Shown here: positions 33,601 through 42,781 of the stretch, piece after piece | Layout of the letters: every line of letters starts with the position of its first letter | How positions within the stretch are numbered: position 1 is the stretch's first letter | Source of the DNA: Actinomadura madurae | GTDB taxonomy: Bacteria > Actinomycetota > Actinomycetes > Streptosporangiales > Streptosporangiaceae | Direction of reading: 5' to 3' | Assembly: GCF_900115095.1 (NCBI RefSeq) | Contig: NZ_FOVH01000018.1 | Location: 124,001 to 188,000, forward strand | DNA length: 64,000 bases | Notes under the pieces: model-generated | Database searches by the model: none | Seen by the model: only the letters and a program-made list of their open reading frames with translations | What the model was told of the DNA's origin: nothing | Program-made: the position numbers and the translations under genes

Positions 33601-34834
33601 TGGCGGTGTCTCGGATGGCGGTGTCTTTGATGTTGCGTGCGGCGTTGACGTCGGAGTTGGCCCGGTGCCCACAGGCCACGCATCTGAACACCGCTTGGCT
33701 CTCGCGGTTCTCCGGTGCGCGGTGCCCGCAGGCATGGCAGGTCTGCGACGTGTAACGCGGGTTGATCTTGATGACGCGGCCAGGTGCCTTGTGCTGCAGC
33801 CGCTGGACCAGCACACCCCAGCCGTTGGCGAGGATGGCCCGGTTCAGCCCGGCCTTGGCACGGACACCGGTGCCGGGGGCATCGATGGTGCCGCGTGCGG
33901 ACCGGGTCATAGCGGCAACGTTGAGGTCTTCGACGGCGATCACATCGAACCCTGCGGCGAGGCGAGTGGTGGTCTTCTCGACCCAGTCGCGGCGCCGGTC
34001 GGCCTCGCGCGCCTTGATGCGGGCGATGGCGGCTTTGAGGCGGGCGCGGCGGCCGGAGCCGCGCTTCGCGCGGGCCAGCTTGCGCTGGAGTCGCCGCAGC
34101 CGTTCGGCCTCCCGGTCGGTCAGGGCCGGAGCGTGCAGGAGTTCGCCGGTGGACAGTGCCGCCGACACCGTCACACCTCGGTCCACCCCGACCGCGTTAC
34201 CGTTGCCCGGTGCCGGTACCGGGCCGGGGATCGCGGCGAACGCCACATGCCAGCGTCCGGCACGGTCGCGCTTGACCCGGAACGATTTCACCCCGTCGGG
34301 GACGGGCCGCGACCAGCGAAATCGCACCCACCCCACTTTCGGCACCCGCACTTCACCGATCCGGCGGGACAGGCGCCGCACATCCCAGTGCAGCCCGCGT
34401 TTTCCGACGATCCGAAACCCCTCGTGCACTCCGGCCTTGCGCCATGTCGGCCGCTGGTGCGTGTGAGCGAAGAAGTTCGCCATGGCCTGGGCGAAGTCCT
34501 TGAGGGCTTGCTGCTGAACCGTCTGCGAACCAGCGCGCAGCCATTCACACTCGGCGCGGGCCTCGGTGAGCTGACGGCACTGCGCCGCGAACGAAGGCGC
34601 CGGACCGCGCCGCGGTGTCCACCACGAATTCTGCTCAACAGCCAGATTCCATACGAACCGGGCGTGCCCGCAATGCCACAGCAACCCCACCTCCTGAGCA
34701 GGGGTCGGACACATTCGGTATCGGGACATGCAACCGACCGTAACGACTGCCACCGACAAAACCAGGAGACCACCGTGCCGCATCGTTGTGCGCTTCCTGC
34801 CCGCCCTCAAGGACGGAACATCCACGCTGTAGAT
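33453..34834 (-). mobile_element. tnpB-only IS200/IS605-type element (IS1341-like)
   Basis: About 1.38 kb, inserted between livG and livF, carrying tnpB and no tnpA. The right end (low coordinates) has the hairpin 33462-33483 and ends in TCAA on the minus strand; the left end has an imperfect hairpin at 34801-34816 and abuts TTGAT (minus strand, 34835-34839), the target type used by ISDra2-like elements. No target duplication or terminal inverted repeats are seen, as expected for this family. Exact ends are inferred from these motifs. Mobility would need a TnpA supplied elsewhere. Confidence 0.8.
33497..34729 (-). CDS. tnpB: RNA-guided endonuclease TnpB
   Basis: 410 residues. All three RuvC acids are present: Asp183 (GVDRG), Glu267 (AVEDLN) and Asp360 (NSDVNAARN). 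The zinc ribbon Cys331/Cys334...Cys350/Cys353 is intact. The N-terminal HTH-like part begins MCPTPAQEVGLLWHCGHARFVWN. This is the RNA-guided nuclease that cuts DNA next to a TTGAT-like motif and maintains IS200/605 elements. ATG 34729 or 34714 are the plausible starts. The C-terminus carries three 15-base repeats encoding DTAI(K/R). The gene looks active. Confidence 0.92.
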   Translation of the reverse strand: MSRYRMCPTPAQEVGLLWHCGHARFVWNLAVEQNSWWTPRRGPAPSFAAQCRQLTEARAECEWLRAGSQTVQQQALKDFAQAMANFFAHTHQRPTWRKAGVHEGFRIVGKRGLHWDVRRLSRRIGEVRVPKVGWVRFRWSRPVPDGVKSFRVKRDRAGRWHVAFAAIPGPVPAPGNGNAVGVDRGVTVSAALSTGELLHAPALTDREAERLRRLQRKLARAKRGSGRRARLKAAIARIKAREADRRRDWVEKTTTRLAAGFDVIAVEDLNVAAMTRSARGTIDAPGTGVRAKAGLNRAILANGWGVLVQRLQHKAPGRVIKINPRYTSQTCHACGHRAPENRESQAVFRCVACGHRANSDVNAARNIKDTAIRDTAIKDTAVGRTVAARGALQPPGGATNREPQPDLLPV

Positions 34835-34839
34835 ATCAA
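34835..34839 (-). other. Target/TAM motif TTGAT beside the left end
   Basis: On the strand of tnpB, TTGAT directly precedes the left end of the element. In ISDra2-like elements this pentamer is both the insertion target and the TnpB recognition motif. It places the element boundary at 34834. Confidence 0.6.
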
Positions 34840-34854
34840 GTGAAGGGACCCACC

Positions 34855-35594
<740 letters not shown>

Positions 35595-35598
<4 letters not shown>

Positions 35599-37196
35599 CG
35601 CGCTGGCGCAGCCTCTACGGCGAGGGCGTGCCCGGTGAGATCGAGGTCGAGGGCGGCAGTGTGGTCGAGCTGTTCCGGCGCCGCGCCGCGGAACGCCCGG
35701 ACGCCCCCCAGCTCCACTACTTCGGAGCGACCCTCGACCGCGCCGGGACCGACCGCCTCAGCGACGCGCTGGCGGCCGGCCTGCAGAAGCGCGGCGTCGG
35801 CTCCGGCGACCGGGTCGCGGTCTCGCTGCAGAACACCCCCGTCTGCGTGCTCGCGGTGCTCGCCGCCTGGAAGCTCGGCGCGACGGTCGTCCCGGTCAAC
35901 CCGATGTACAAGGAACGGGAGCTGGCCCACCTGCTCGCGGACTCCGGCGCCCGCGTCCTCATCGCCCACCCGGACGCCCGCGCCGCCATCGAGGCGCTCG
36001 CGTCCGGGCCCGAGCACGTCCTCTACTCGGCCGGAGGCGCGCTGGCCGGCGACGCGACCGGTCCCTGGCCGGACGAGGCCGCCGACGATATCCTGCCCCT
36101 GCTGGAAGCCGGAGGCGCACCGCGGGCCGCCGTCGCCCCGGGGCCGGACGACCCGGCGCTGCTCAGCTACACGTCCGGGACGACCGGCCCCGCCAAGGGC
36201 GCGGTCAACATCCACCGCAACCTCGCCTACCAGGTCGCCGCGTGCCGCACCTGGATCGGCCTCGGCGACGGCGACGCGATCCTCACCATTGCCCCGCTGT
36301 TCCACATCACCGGGCTGGCCATGCACCTCGCGCTCGGCCTCGGCGGCGGGCTGCCGCTCGTGCTGACCTACCGGTTCGACGCCGCCACGACGTCCGCCCT
36401 GGTGGAGCGGCACCGTCCCACGTTCACCATCGGCTCCATCACCGCGTTCATCGCGTTCCTCAACGACCCGGCCACCCGCGACCGCGGCCTCGCATCCCTG
36501 ACGAAGGTGCTGAGCGGCGGCGCGCCCGTCCCGGCCGCGACGGTCCGGGCCTTCGCCGACGCCTTCAGCGTCTACATCCACAACGCCTACGGGCTGACCG
36601 AGACGACGTCGGCCGCGGTCGCCGTCCCGCTCGGCGCGACCGCCCCGGTGGACGAGACGTCCGGCGCCCTCGCGATCGGCGTGCCCTTCCCGAGCGCGCA
36701 CGTCGAGATCCGCGACGAGAAGGGCGGGCCGCTCCCGCCCGGCGAGATCGGCGAGCTGGCGATCACCGGTCCGCAGGTCGCCGCCGGCTACTGGCGCAAC
36801 CCCGAGCAGACCCGCGCCTCCTTCCCGGCCGGCACCCTGCTCACCGGGGACGCCGGCTTCATGGACGAGGCGGGCTGGATCTACCTCGTCGACCGCAAAA
36901 AGGACATGATCGTCGCCTCCGGCTTCAAGATCTGGCCCCGCGAGGTCGAGGACGTCCTGTACGAGCACCCGTCGGTCCGCGAGGCGGCGGTGGTCGGCGC
37001 CCCCGACCCCTACCGCGGCGAGACCGTGCACGCCTTCGTCAGCCTCCGCCCCGGCACCGCCGCCACGCCGGACGACCTGCGCACCTTCTGCCGCGACCGC
37101 CTGGCCGCCTACAAGACCCCGGCCCAAGTAGAGATCAAGCACGACCTCCCCAAGAGCGTCACCGGCAAAATCCTCCGCCGCCAACTCCGCACGTAG
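35595..37196 (+). CDS. Acyl-CoA synthetase (AMP-forming)
   Basis: 533-residue ANL-superfamily enzyme. Motifs: YTSGTTGPAKG (P-loop, about residue 190), AYGLTETT, the hinge DRKKDMIVASGFKIWPREVE and the catalytic Lys of PKSVTGKILRR at the C-terminus. It activates a carboxylic acid with ATP and CoA. GTG 35595 overlaps the LivF stop, so transport and CoA activation are coupled. The acid could be the imported compound itself or the product of the lyase. Last gene of the plus arm; no clear terminator. Confidence 0.92.
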
Positions 37197-37376
37197 TTGC
37201 GAGAGGCTGTTAGCAGCTTGTACTAAGGCTTGGAGAAAGTGGCCGGGACTCATTGACACGGGTCTCATTGCAAGGTTTCCTTCCTGTTAGCCGTCGGGGT
37301 GTCCGGGCAGCGTCCGGCAGCGGACCGAAGGCCGGTGCCGTGTGCGCCGCGTCCGTCCCAGTGAGGGAGACCATCG

Positions 37377-39296
37377 ATGCCCACTGCAGGCAGCCCCCCA
37401 CCTGCGCTCCGCCACGCTCCCCACCGCCGCCGGCTCGTCTCGGTGGCCGGTGCCGTGGTCCTGACCATGGCCGCCGCGCTCGGCGGCGTGCCCATCGCGC
37501 CGCCGGCCCTGGCCGCCGGCGAGACCGTGACCATCCATCTGACGACGACGTCCGACTCCGGCGGGCGGAACGTGACGCGCGGCCTGGAGCGGCAGGCACC
37601 GGTCAACTTCGCCGCGACCAGCCCCGGCGCGGACCACACGATCGCGGTCGACGAAGGTGTGCGCTACCAGCGGTTCGAAGGCGGCGGCGCGTCGATCACC
37701 GACACCACGGCGCACCTGTTCCGGGGCGGGGCGATCAGCGCCGCCACCCGGGACGCGGTCATGCGCCGGCTGTTCGACCCGGTCGACGGCATCGGGCTGT
37801 CGTTCGTGCGCAACCCGATCGGCGCGTCCGACCTGTCGCGTCCGGGGATGGTCTCGCTGGACGACACCTGCTGCGACCTGAACGACTTCGGCGCGAACGG
37901 CTACGACACGAACGTCCGGCTGCTGACGCAGCAGGCGAAGCAACTCAATCCGCGGCTGCGGGTCATGGGCGTGCCGTGGAGTGCGCCCGGCTGGATGAAG
38001 GACAACGGCCGGATGGACCAGATGGGCTGGCTGAAGTGGGAGTACTACCCCACGTACGCCCAGTACCTGGCGAAGTACGTCCAGTCGTACCAGGCTGCCG
38101 GCGTGCCGGTGGACTACGTCTCGGTCCAGAACGAGCCGAACTGCTGCCAGGCGGGCAACCCGACCGCGATGAACTATCCGGGCATGTCCTGGAACCCGTC
38201 CGGGCTGGTGGAGTTCACCAAGAACCATGTGTACCCGGCCTTCCGGGCGGCGGGGATCGGTACGAAGGTGATCCACTTCGACTGGAACTACGGCGACTAC
38301 GCGAGCTTCGGGTCCCAGATCGTGGCCGACGACGCGCTGCGCAACGACCCGCTGTCGGCCGGGATCGGGTGGCACGACTACGCGGGGAGCCCGTCCGTGG
38401 GGGCCCAGGCGCACGACCAGTACCCGTCGATGACGCAGTTCAACACCGAGCACTCCGGTGGAACGTGGGTGGGCGACCAGCACAACGAGGACATGGGCGA
38501 CATCATCGAGCACGCCCGCAACTGGTCCAGTGCCGAGGTGAAGTGGAGCCTGGCGCTCAACCAGAACATGGGCCCGCACAACGGCGGGTGCGGGACGTGC
38601 ACCGGGCTGGTCACCGTCCAGGAAGGCGGCGGCCGCGCGGGCCAGGTGGACAACACCATCGAGTACTACACGATGGGACACCTCACCAAGTTCGTGAAGC
38701 CGGGCGCGTACCGGATCTTGTCCACCGCCGACTCGACCGTGCAGAACGTCGCCTACGTCAACCCGGACGGGTCCAAGGCCCTGCTCGCGCACAACGGCGG
38801 CGGAAGTGCCCGGTCGGTGCGGGTGGTGTGGGGCGGCCAGTCCTTCACCTACGACCTCCCCGCCCGCACGACGGCGACGTTCACCTGGTCGGGGACGCAG
38901 TCCGGCGGCGGTAGCGCGGGCCAGGTCACCGGCCTCGCCGGCAAGTGCATGGACGTCGCCGGCGCCGCCACGGCGAACGGCACGGCCGTCCAGCTCCACA
39001 CGTGCAACGGCACCGTCGCCCAGCGGTGGAGCCGGGGTGCCGACGGAACCCTGAAGGCGCTCGGCAAGTGCCTGGACGTGGCCGGTCCCAGCACCGCGGA
39101 CGGCGCCCAGACGCACCTGTGGGACTGCCACGGCGGCTCGTCCCAGCAATGGACGTTCACTCCCGGCCGCGACCTGGTGAACGCCTACTCCGGCAAGTGC
39201 CTGGACGTGACCGGCAACAGCTCCGCCGACGCGACCCGGCTGCAGATCTGGACCTGCACCGGCGGCGCCAACCAGAAGTGGACCGTCCCGGCGTAG
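37377..39296 (+). CDS. Secreted GH30 glycoside hydrolase with ricin B lectin domain
   Basis: 639 residues with a long signal peptide (to about residue 47, ALAAG). The GH30 barrel has acid/base Glu253 (VSVQNEPN) and nucleophile Glu358 (NTEHSGG), and a trailing beta-sandwich. A glycine/serine linker near 510 leads to a ricin-type beta-trefoil (about 517-639) with repeated GKCLDV and QQW/QKW motifs for sugar binding. Probable activities are beta-1,6-glucanase, glucosylceramidase or xylanase, used on fungal or plant polymers. In the 180-base upstream gap, TTGACA (37253-37258) is a possible -35 and CTCATTG is repeated twice. Confidence 0.92.
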   Translation: MPTAGSPPPALRHAPHRRRLVSVAGAVVLTMAAALGGVPIAPPALAAGETVTIHLTTTSDSGGRNVTRGLERQAPVNFAATSPGADHTIAVDEGVRYQRFEGGGASITDTTAHLFRGGAISAATRDAVMRRLFDPVDGIGLSFVRNPIGASDLSRPGMVSLDDTCCDLNDFGANGYDTNVRLLTQQAKQLNPRLRVMGVPWSAPGWMKDNGRMDQMGWLKWEYYPTYAQYLAKYVQSYQAAGVPVDYVSVQNEPNCCQAGNPTAMNYPGMSWNPSGLVEFTKNHVYPAFRAAGIGTKVIHFDWNYGDYASFGSQIVADDALRNDPLSAGIGWHDYAGSPSVGAQAHDQYPSMTQFNTEHSGGTWVGDQHNEDMGDIIEHARNWSSAEVKWSLALNQNMGPHNGGCGTCTGLVTVQEGGGRAGQVDNTIEYYTMGHLTKFVKPGAYRILSTADSTVQNVAYVNPDGSKALLAHNGGGSARSVRVVWGGQSFTYDLPARTTATFTWSGTQSGGGSAGQVTGLAGKCMDVAGAATANGTAVQLHTCNGTVAQRWSRGADGTLKALGKCLDVAGPSTADGAQTHLWDCHGGSSQQWTFTPGRDLVNAYSGKCLDVTGNSSADATRLQIWTCTGGANQKWTVPA

Positions 39297-39304
39297 CGCG
39301 CGCT

Positions 39305-39338
39305 CCGGGGAGCCGGCACTGCCCGGTCGGCTCCCCGG
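39305..39338 (+). terminator. Hairpin terminator after GH30 gene
   Basis: Perfect 11-base-pair stem (CCGGGGAGCCG and its complement) with a 12-base loop, starting nine bases after the GH30 stop codon. Confidence 0.75.
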
Positions 39339-39344
39339 CCCGTC

Positions 39345-39360
39345 CGTGAAAGCTTTCACG
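39345..39360. promoter_or_regulatory. Palindrome CGTGAAAGCTTTCACG
   Basis: Perfect 16-base palindrome 40 bases before a CebR-like site, upstream of the LPMO gene. Its form suits a LacI- or GntR-type sugar regulator. Identity of the binding protein is unknown. Confidence 0.5.
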
Positions 39361-39399
39361 CCCCGAATGACGCGTGCCGCGCGGCGCGTTACGATCCGC

Positions 39400-39415
39400 T
39401 TGGGAGCGCTCCCAA
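39400..39415. promoter_or_regulatory. CebR-type operator
   Basis: Perfect palindrome TTGGGAGCGCTCCCAA. Its inner 14 bases, TGGGAGCGCTCCCA, are the known binding site of CebR, the cellobiose-responsive LacI-family repressor of Streptomyces cellulose genes. It lies 38 bases before the start of the AA10 LPMO gene. Confidence 0.85.
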
Positions 39416-39453
39416 TCCGGCCTACCCCCCGCCACCGGAACGGAGAAGGCGCC

Positions 39454-40107
39454 ATGCCTCACACCCGACTACGCCGCCGCGTCCTGACGGTCCTCTGCGC
39501 CGCGACGCTGCTGCCGGCCCTGTGGGTCGACACGGCCTCGGCCCACGGATCCGTCATCGACCCCGCGTCCCGCAACTACGGCTGCTGGGAGCGCTGGGGC
39601 GACGACTTCCAGAACCCCGCGATGCAGCAGGAAGACCCGATGTGCTGGCAGGCGTGGCAGGACAACCCCAACGCCATGTGGAACTGGAACGGGCTCTACC
39701 GCAACAACGTCGGCGGCAACCATCAAGCCGCGGTGCCCGACGGGCAGCTGTGCAGCGGCGGCCACGCGGAGAGCGGGCGCTACCGCTCGATGGACGCCGT
39801 CGGCCCGTGGACGACCACCGACCTCGGCACCACCTTCACGATCAACCTCTACGACCAGGCGAGCCATGGCGCCGACTACATCCGCGTCTACATCACCCGC
39901 CAGGGGTACGACGCGCTGACCCAGCCGCTGCGCTGGGGCGACCTGGAACTGGTCCGCGAGACCGGCCGGTACGCGCCGAGCAACAACTACGTGATCGAGA
40001 ACGTCAACGCGTCCGGGCGCACCGGGCGCCACGTGGTGTACACGGTCTGGCAGGCGTCCCACATGGACCAGGTGTACTACATCTGCAGCGACGTGAACTT
40101 CGGCTGA
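39454..40107 (+). CDS. AA10 lytic polysaccharide monooxygenase
   Basis: 217 residues. The signal peptide (1-30) ends TASA, so the mature protein begins with His31 (HGSVIDPASRNYGCW), the copper-binding N-terminal histidine obligatory for these enzymes. The second histidine of the brace is probably in CSGGH. VYTVWQASHMDQVYYICSDVNF is the family's C-terminal signature. A single-domain copper enzyme that oxidatively cleaves cellulose or chitin outside the cell; the CebR-like operator favours cellulose. A GGAGAAGG ribosome site precedes ATG 39454. Confidence 0.95.
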   Translation: MPHTRLRRRVLTVLCAATLLPALWVDTASAHGSVIDPASRNYGCWERWGDDFQNPAMQQEDPMCWQAWQDNPNAMWNWNGLYRNNVGGNHQAAVPDGQLCSGGHAESGRYRSMDAVGPWTTTDLGTTFTINLYDQASHGADYIRVYITRQGYDALTQPLRWGDLELVRETGRYAPSNNYVIENVNASGRTGRHVVYTVWQASHMDQVYYICSDVNFG

Positions 40108-40123
40108 CCCCAGCTCCCCGCCC

Positions 40124-40157
40124 CGTCGAGGCCGCGCGGCACGTCGCGGCCTCGACG
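40124..40157. terminator. Bidirectional hairpin terminator
   Basis: Perfect 13-base-pair stem (CGTCGAGGCCGCG and complement) with an eight-base loop, between the convergent LPMO and receiver-protein stops. It can serve both. Confidence 0.7.
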
Positions 40158-40160
40158 CGG

Positions 40161-40907
40161 TCAGTCGTCCGGGAACGGGCCGGCGGGCCGCCCCTGCTTG
40201 ATCTTCGTCGCCCAGGTGAGGAACCGGGAGATCTGCGGCAGCGAGGGAAGGTCCTGCGCGCGGTCGGGACGGCGGCCGTCGCTGGTGACGGGGGTGAGCC
40301 GCGCGACCCGGTTGAACTCGTCGCGCAGCCTGATCCAGCGCCGGCTCCGGGGCTCCGCCCGCTCCGCGATCCGCTCCTCCAGCACCTGCCGGACCGCGTG
40401 GTCGATGGCGCGGTTGACCTTCGTGGCGTCGGTGACGCCGTGGCGGAACTGGGCCTCGGGGTCCCGGGGCGGGGGCACCCGCCGCCGCGCCAGGTCGGGG
40501 CGCAGCACCGCCGCGCGCAGCGCCTCGGCGTCGGCCATGTCGGAGCGGTGGTAGAAGAAGTCGGCCCGCGCCTCCCGCATCCGGCGGCGGACGGCGTCGT
40601 CGAAGAAGTGGCCGGTCACCACGATGACGGTCAGCCGGCCGGCGGGGACGGTCCGCCGCGCGTGCTCCACGACGGCCACGCCGGGGAACTGGTCGCCGTC
40701 GCGGCGATGGTCGGCGGCGTCCACGACGGCCACGTCCGCGCGCTCCCATACGTGCGCGCCGGCCAGCGCGTCGTCGTGGCCGATGGCCGCGACCAGCTCG
40801 ATCCGCGGGTCCGCGTCCAGCACGCAGGCCATCCCGTACCGGTTGATCTCGTCGTCGTCGACCACGACGACCCGGACCGGGACGCGGCCCGGACGCTCGG
40901 CCGGCAC
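40161..40907 (-). CDS. Atypical response-regulator receiver protein
   Basis: About 248 residues. The N-terminal part is a receiver domain: VRVVVVDDDEINRYG supplies the acidic pair, VAVVDAAD the probable phospho-acceptor Asp and VIVVTG the conserved Thr. The usual Lys is absent (FFYHRSD at that place). The C-terminal ~100 residues are helical and charged and match no output domain I know. Start chosen at GTG 40907 with a GGGAG site; in-frame TTG 40949 and GTG 40931 are alternatives. The membrane protein gene upstream on the same strand is the likely partner. Confidence 0.8.
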   Translation of the reverse strand: MPAERPGRVPVRVVVVDDDEINRYGMACVLDADPRIELVAAIGHDDALAGAHVWERADVAVVDAADHRRDGDQFPGVAVVEHARRTVPAGRLTVIVVTGHFFDDAVRRRMREARADFFYHRSDMADAEALRAAVLRPDLARRRVPPPRDPEAQFRHGVTDATKVNRAIDHAVRQVLEERIAERAEPRSRRWIRLRDEFNRVARLTPVTSDGRRPDRAQDLPSLPQISRFLTWATKIKQGRPAGPFPDD

Positions 40908-40986
40908 GGCGGCTCCCGAGGTCGGCTGCACGGAGGGTGATCGACTCAATCATGACCGACGGGCCGCGGCCGGGCAACGGGCCGGG

Positions 40987-42711
40987 TCAGTCCGCCGGGA
41001 GGGCGGACAGCATCGCGCGGGCCTCGTCGAGGCGGCGCCCGACCTCCGCCGCGATCTCCGGCGGCAGCGCCGGCCCGAGCGCGCCGCAGCGGGCGCGCAG
41101 CTGCTCGGCGGCGCCCTCGGTGAGTTCGACGACGAGCCGCCGGCCGCGCCGGAACCCTTCGCGCACGGCCTGCTCCTGGAACCGGTCCAGCGACTCTTGC
41201 AGGTGAGCGGAGTCCTCGGCCAGGACGTCCCGCAGCCCGTGGACGGCGAGGGCGGGGGCGATCCACCACGGCACCGCGAGCAGCGCGCCGGCGAAGGGGA
41301 ACGGCACCGGCATCGCCACCGCCCCCGCCAGCACCGCCGCGGCGAAGCCCGCCACCACCAGGGCGTGCCCGCGCCCGGTCAGGTCGCGGAAGTGCACGAC
41401 CGCGAGCGGGACGGCCCATTGCAGGAAGAAGAAGCACGGGAGCCGGTTGCTCGCGGGATCCATCAGCGCCGACGTCAGCACCGACTCCGCCGCGGCCAGC
41501 AGGACGGCGATCGCCATCACCCGCCCGGCGACCTCGGCCGCGGGACGGCTCGTCCAGCGGTGCGCGCACCAGGCCGCCGCCAGGGCGAGCAGGGCGACCG
41601 GTCCGGTGCCCCAGAGCGGGACGCCGTCCCACTGGGGCAGCGACTGGGTGAGCGTCAGCACGGCGGCGGCGACGAACGCGAACGGGCCCGCGTGCACCGG
41701 CCGGATCCGGGGCCGGGCGTCCGCGGGGACGACGACGCGGTGGCCGCCCACGTCCACCGCCTGCTCCGCGCCGGCCGGGCCGGGCCGGGGCACGGTCACC
41801 TCGACCGTGCCGCGCGGGCGCAGCGCGTCCAGGCGGGCTTCCAGATGGCTCGTCTGGGCGGACGAGAGCAGCAGCGTGCCCGCGCCGGGGCCGGGCCGCA
41901 GGTCGGCGTCCGCCGACAGGTCGGGGCTGCGGCTGTTGTAGAGGCTCTGCCACCGCAGCAGCGCCACGCCGAGGTAGGTCGCCTGGCGCCCGCTGGCCTC
42001 CGCGAGCCTGGCCTTCCAGGCTCCGAAGGGGAGCGGTTCGGGGTCGCGCTCGAACGTGGTGACCAGGGGAGCGGTGCGCACCAGCAGGTCGACGACCGAG
42101 TCGGCGCCCATCGCCACGCTGTTCTGGCCGGACAGCTCGGCCCGGCCGACCGCGGCTTCCAGGTGGTCGCGCATGACGGCCGCCTCGGCGAGCCAGCGGC
42201 GGCGCAGGTACGCCCGGGTGAGCGTGCCGCCGGTCCACGCCGCGGCGGGCCAGAGGAAGGGCAGCGGGTCGATCCGCCCGGCGGCGAACCAGGTCGCCGC
42301 CATGGCGGACGCGCCGGCCAGAACGGGCAGGGGCAGCGCGCGGGCGCCGTGCCGCTGCGCCGTCTCCAGGATCAGCGGCCCGGCCACGAGGACGGTCAGG
42401 TCGCCGATGCCGCCGAGCGCGAGCGTCCACAGGACGACGTCGAGGAGGTCCATGACCAGCCGGACCGGGGTGGACGCACCGCCGCGGCGCGCCAGGAGGG
42501 CGGCCAGGCGCAGGTCGAGCGCGGCGCAGGCGACGGCGGCGAGGACGAACGCCCAGGCGTGGTCGTGCCCGAGCGACACGGCGGTCGCCGCCACCCCGAG
42601 CCGCGTCGGCAGCCGCAGGCCCAGGAACATCCGGTGGCGGAACCGGGCCATGGCGCGCGGCAGCAGCCGCTCCAGCCGGTCGTCGTCGAGCGCCGTGCCC
42701 GTGTCGGCCAT
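40987..42711 (-). CDS. Membrane protein, possible divergent histidine-kinase-like sensor
   Basis: About 574 residues with two groups of membrane helices (roughly residues 30-180 and 340-490) separated by a soluble middle region and followed by a C-terminal helical tail. The tail begins LRDVLAEDSAHLQESLDRF and resembles a kinase dimerisation helix with a candidate His, but no HATPase N/G boxes are recognisable. A segment after the first helices (LRPGPGAGTLLLSS) could be a degenerate ATPase piece. It is encoded 38 bases or more before the receiver gene. ATG 42711 chosen over TTG 42747. Function unproven. Confidence 0.75.
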   Translation of the reverse strand: MADTGTALDDDRLERLLPRAMARFRHRMFLGLRLPTRLGVAATAVSLGHDHAWAFVLAAVACAALDLRLAALLARRGGASTPVRLVMDLLDVVLWTLALGGIGDLTVLVAGPLILETAQRHGARALPLPVLAGASAMAATWFAAGRIDPLPFLWPAAAWTGGTLTRAYLRRRWLAEAAVMRDHLEAAVGRAELSGQNSVAMGADSVVDLLVRTAPLVTTFERDPEPLPFGAWKARLAEASGRQATYLGVALLRWQSLYNSRSPDLSADADLRPGPGAGTLLLSSAQTSHLEARLDALRPRGTVEVTVPRPGPAGAEQAVDVGGHRVVVPADARPRIRPVHAGPFAFVAAAVLTLTQSLPQWDGVPLWGTGPVALLALAAAWCAHRWTSRPAAEVAGRVMAIAVLLAAAESVLTSALMDPASNRLPCFFFLQWAVPLAVVHFRDLTGRGHALVVAGFAAAVLAGAVAMPVPFPFAGALLAVPWWIAPALAVHGLRDVLAEDSAHLQESLDRFQEQAVREGFRRGRRLVVELTEGAAEQLRARCGALGPALPPEIAAEVGRRLDEARAMLSALPAD

Positions 42712-42781
42712 GATCACCAGCCCGCCCCTCGGGGTGGTCGTCGGCAATGATCGTAGGCCGGAGCGCGGGTCGGCCGCGCGG

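Noticed and set aside
34730..34825. N-terminal extension of TnpB to 34825
   Set aside because: The extra residues fall in the left end of the element and have no similarity to TnpB; normal TnpB proteins start near the MSRYRMCPTPAQ segment.
42712..42747. TTG start for the membrane protein at 42747
   Set aside because: No ribosome site and an ATG at 42711 is available; kept only as an alternative.
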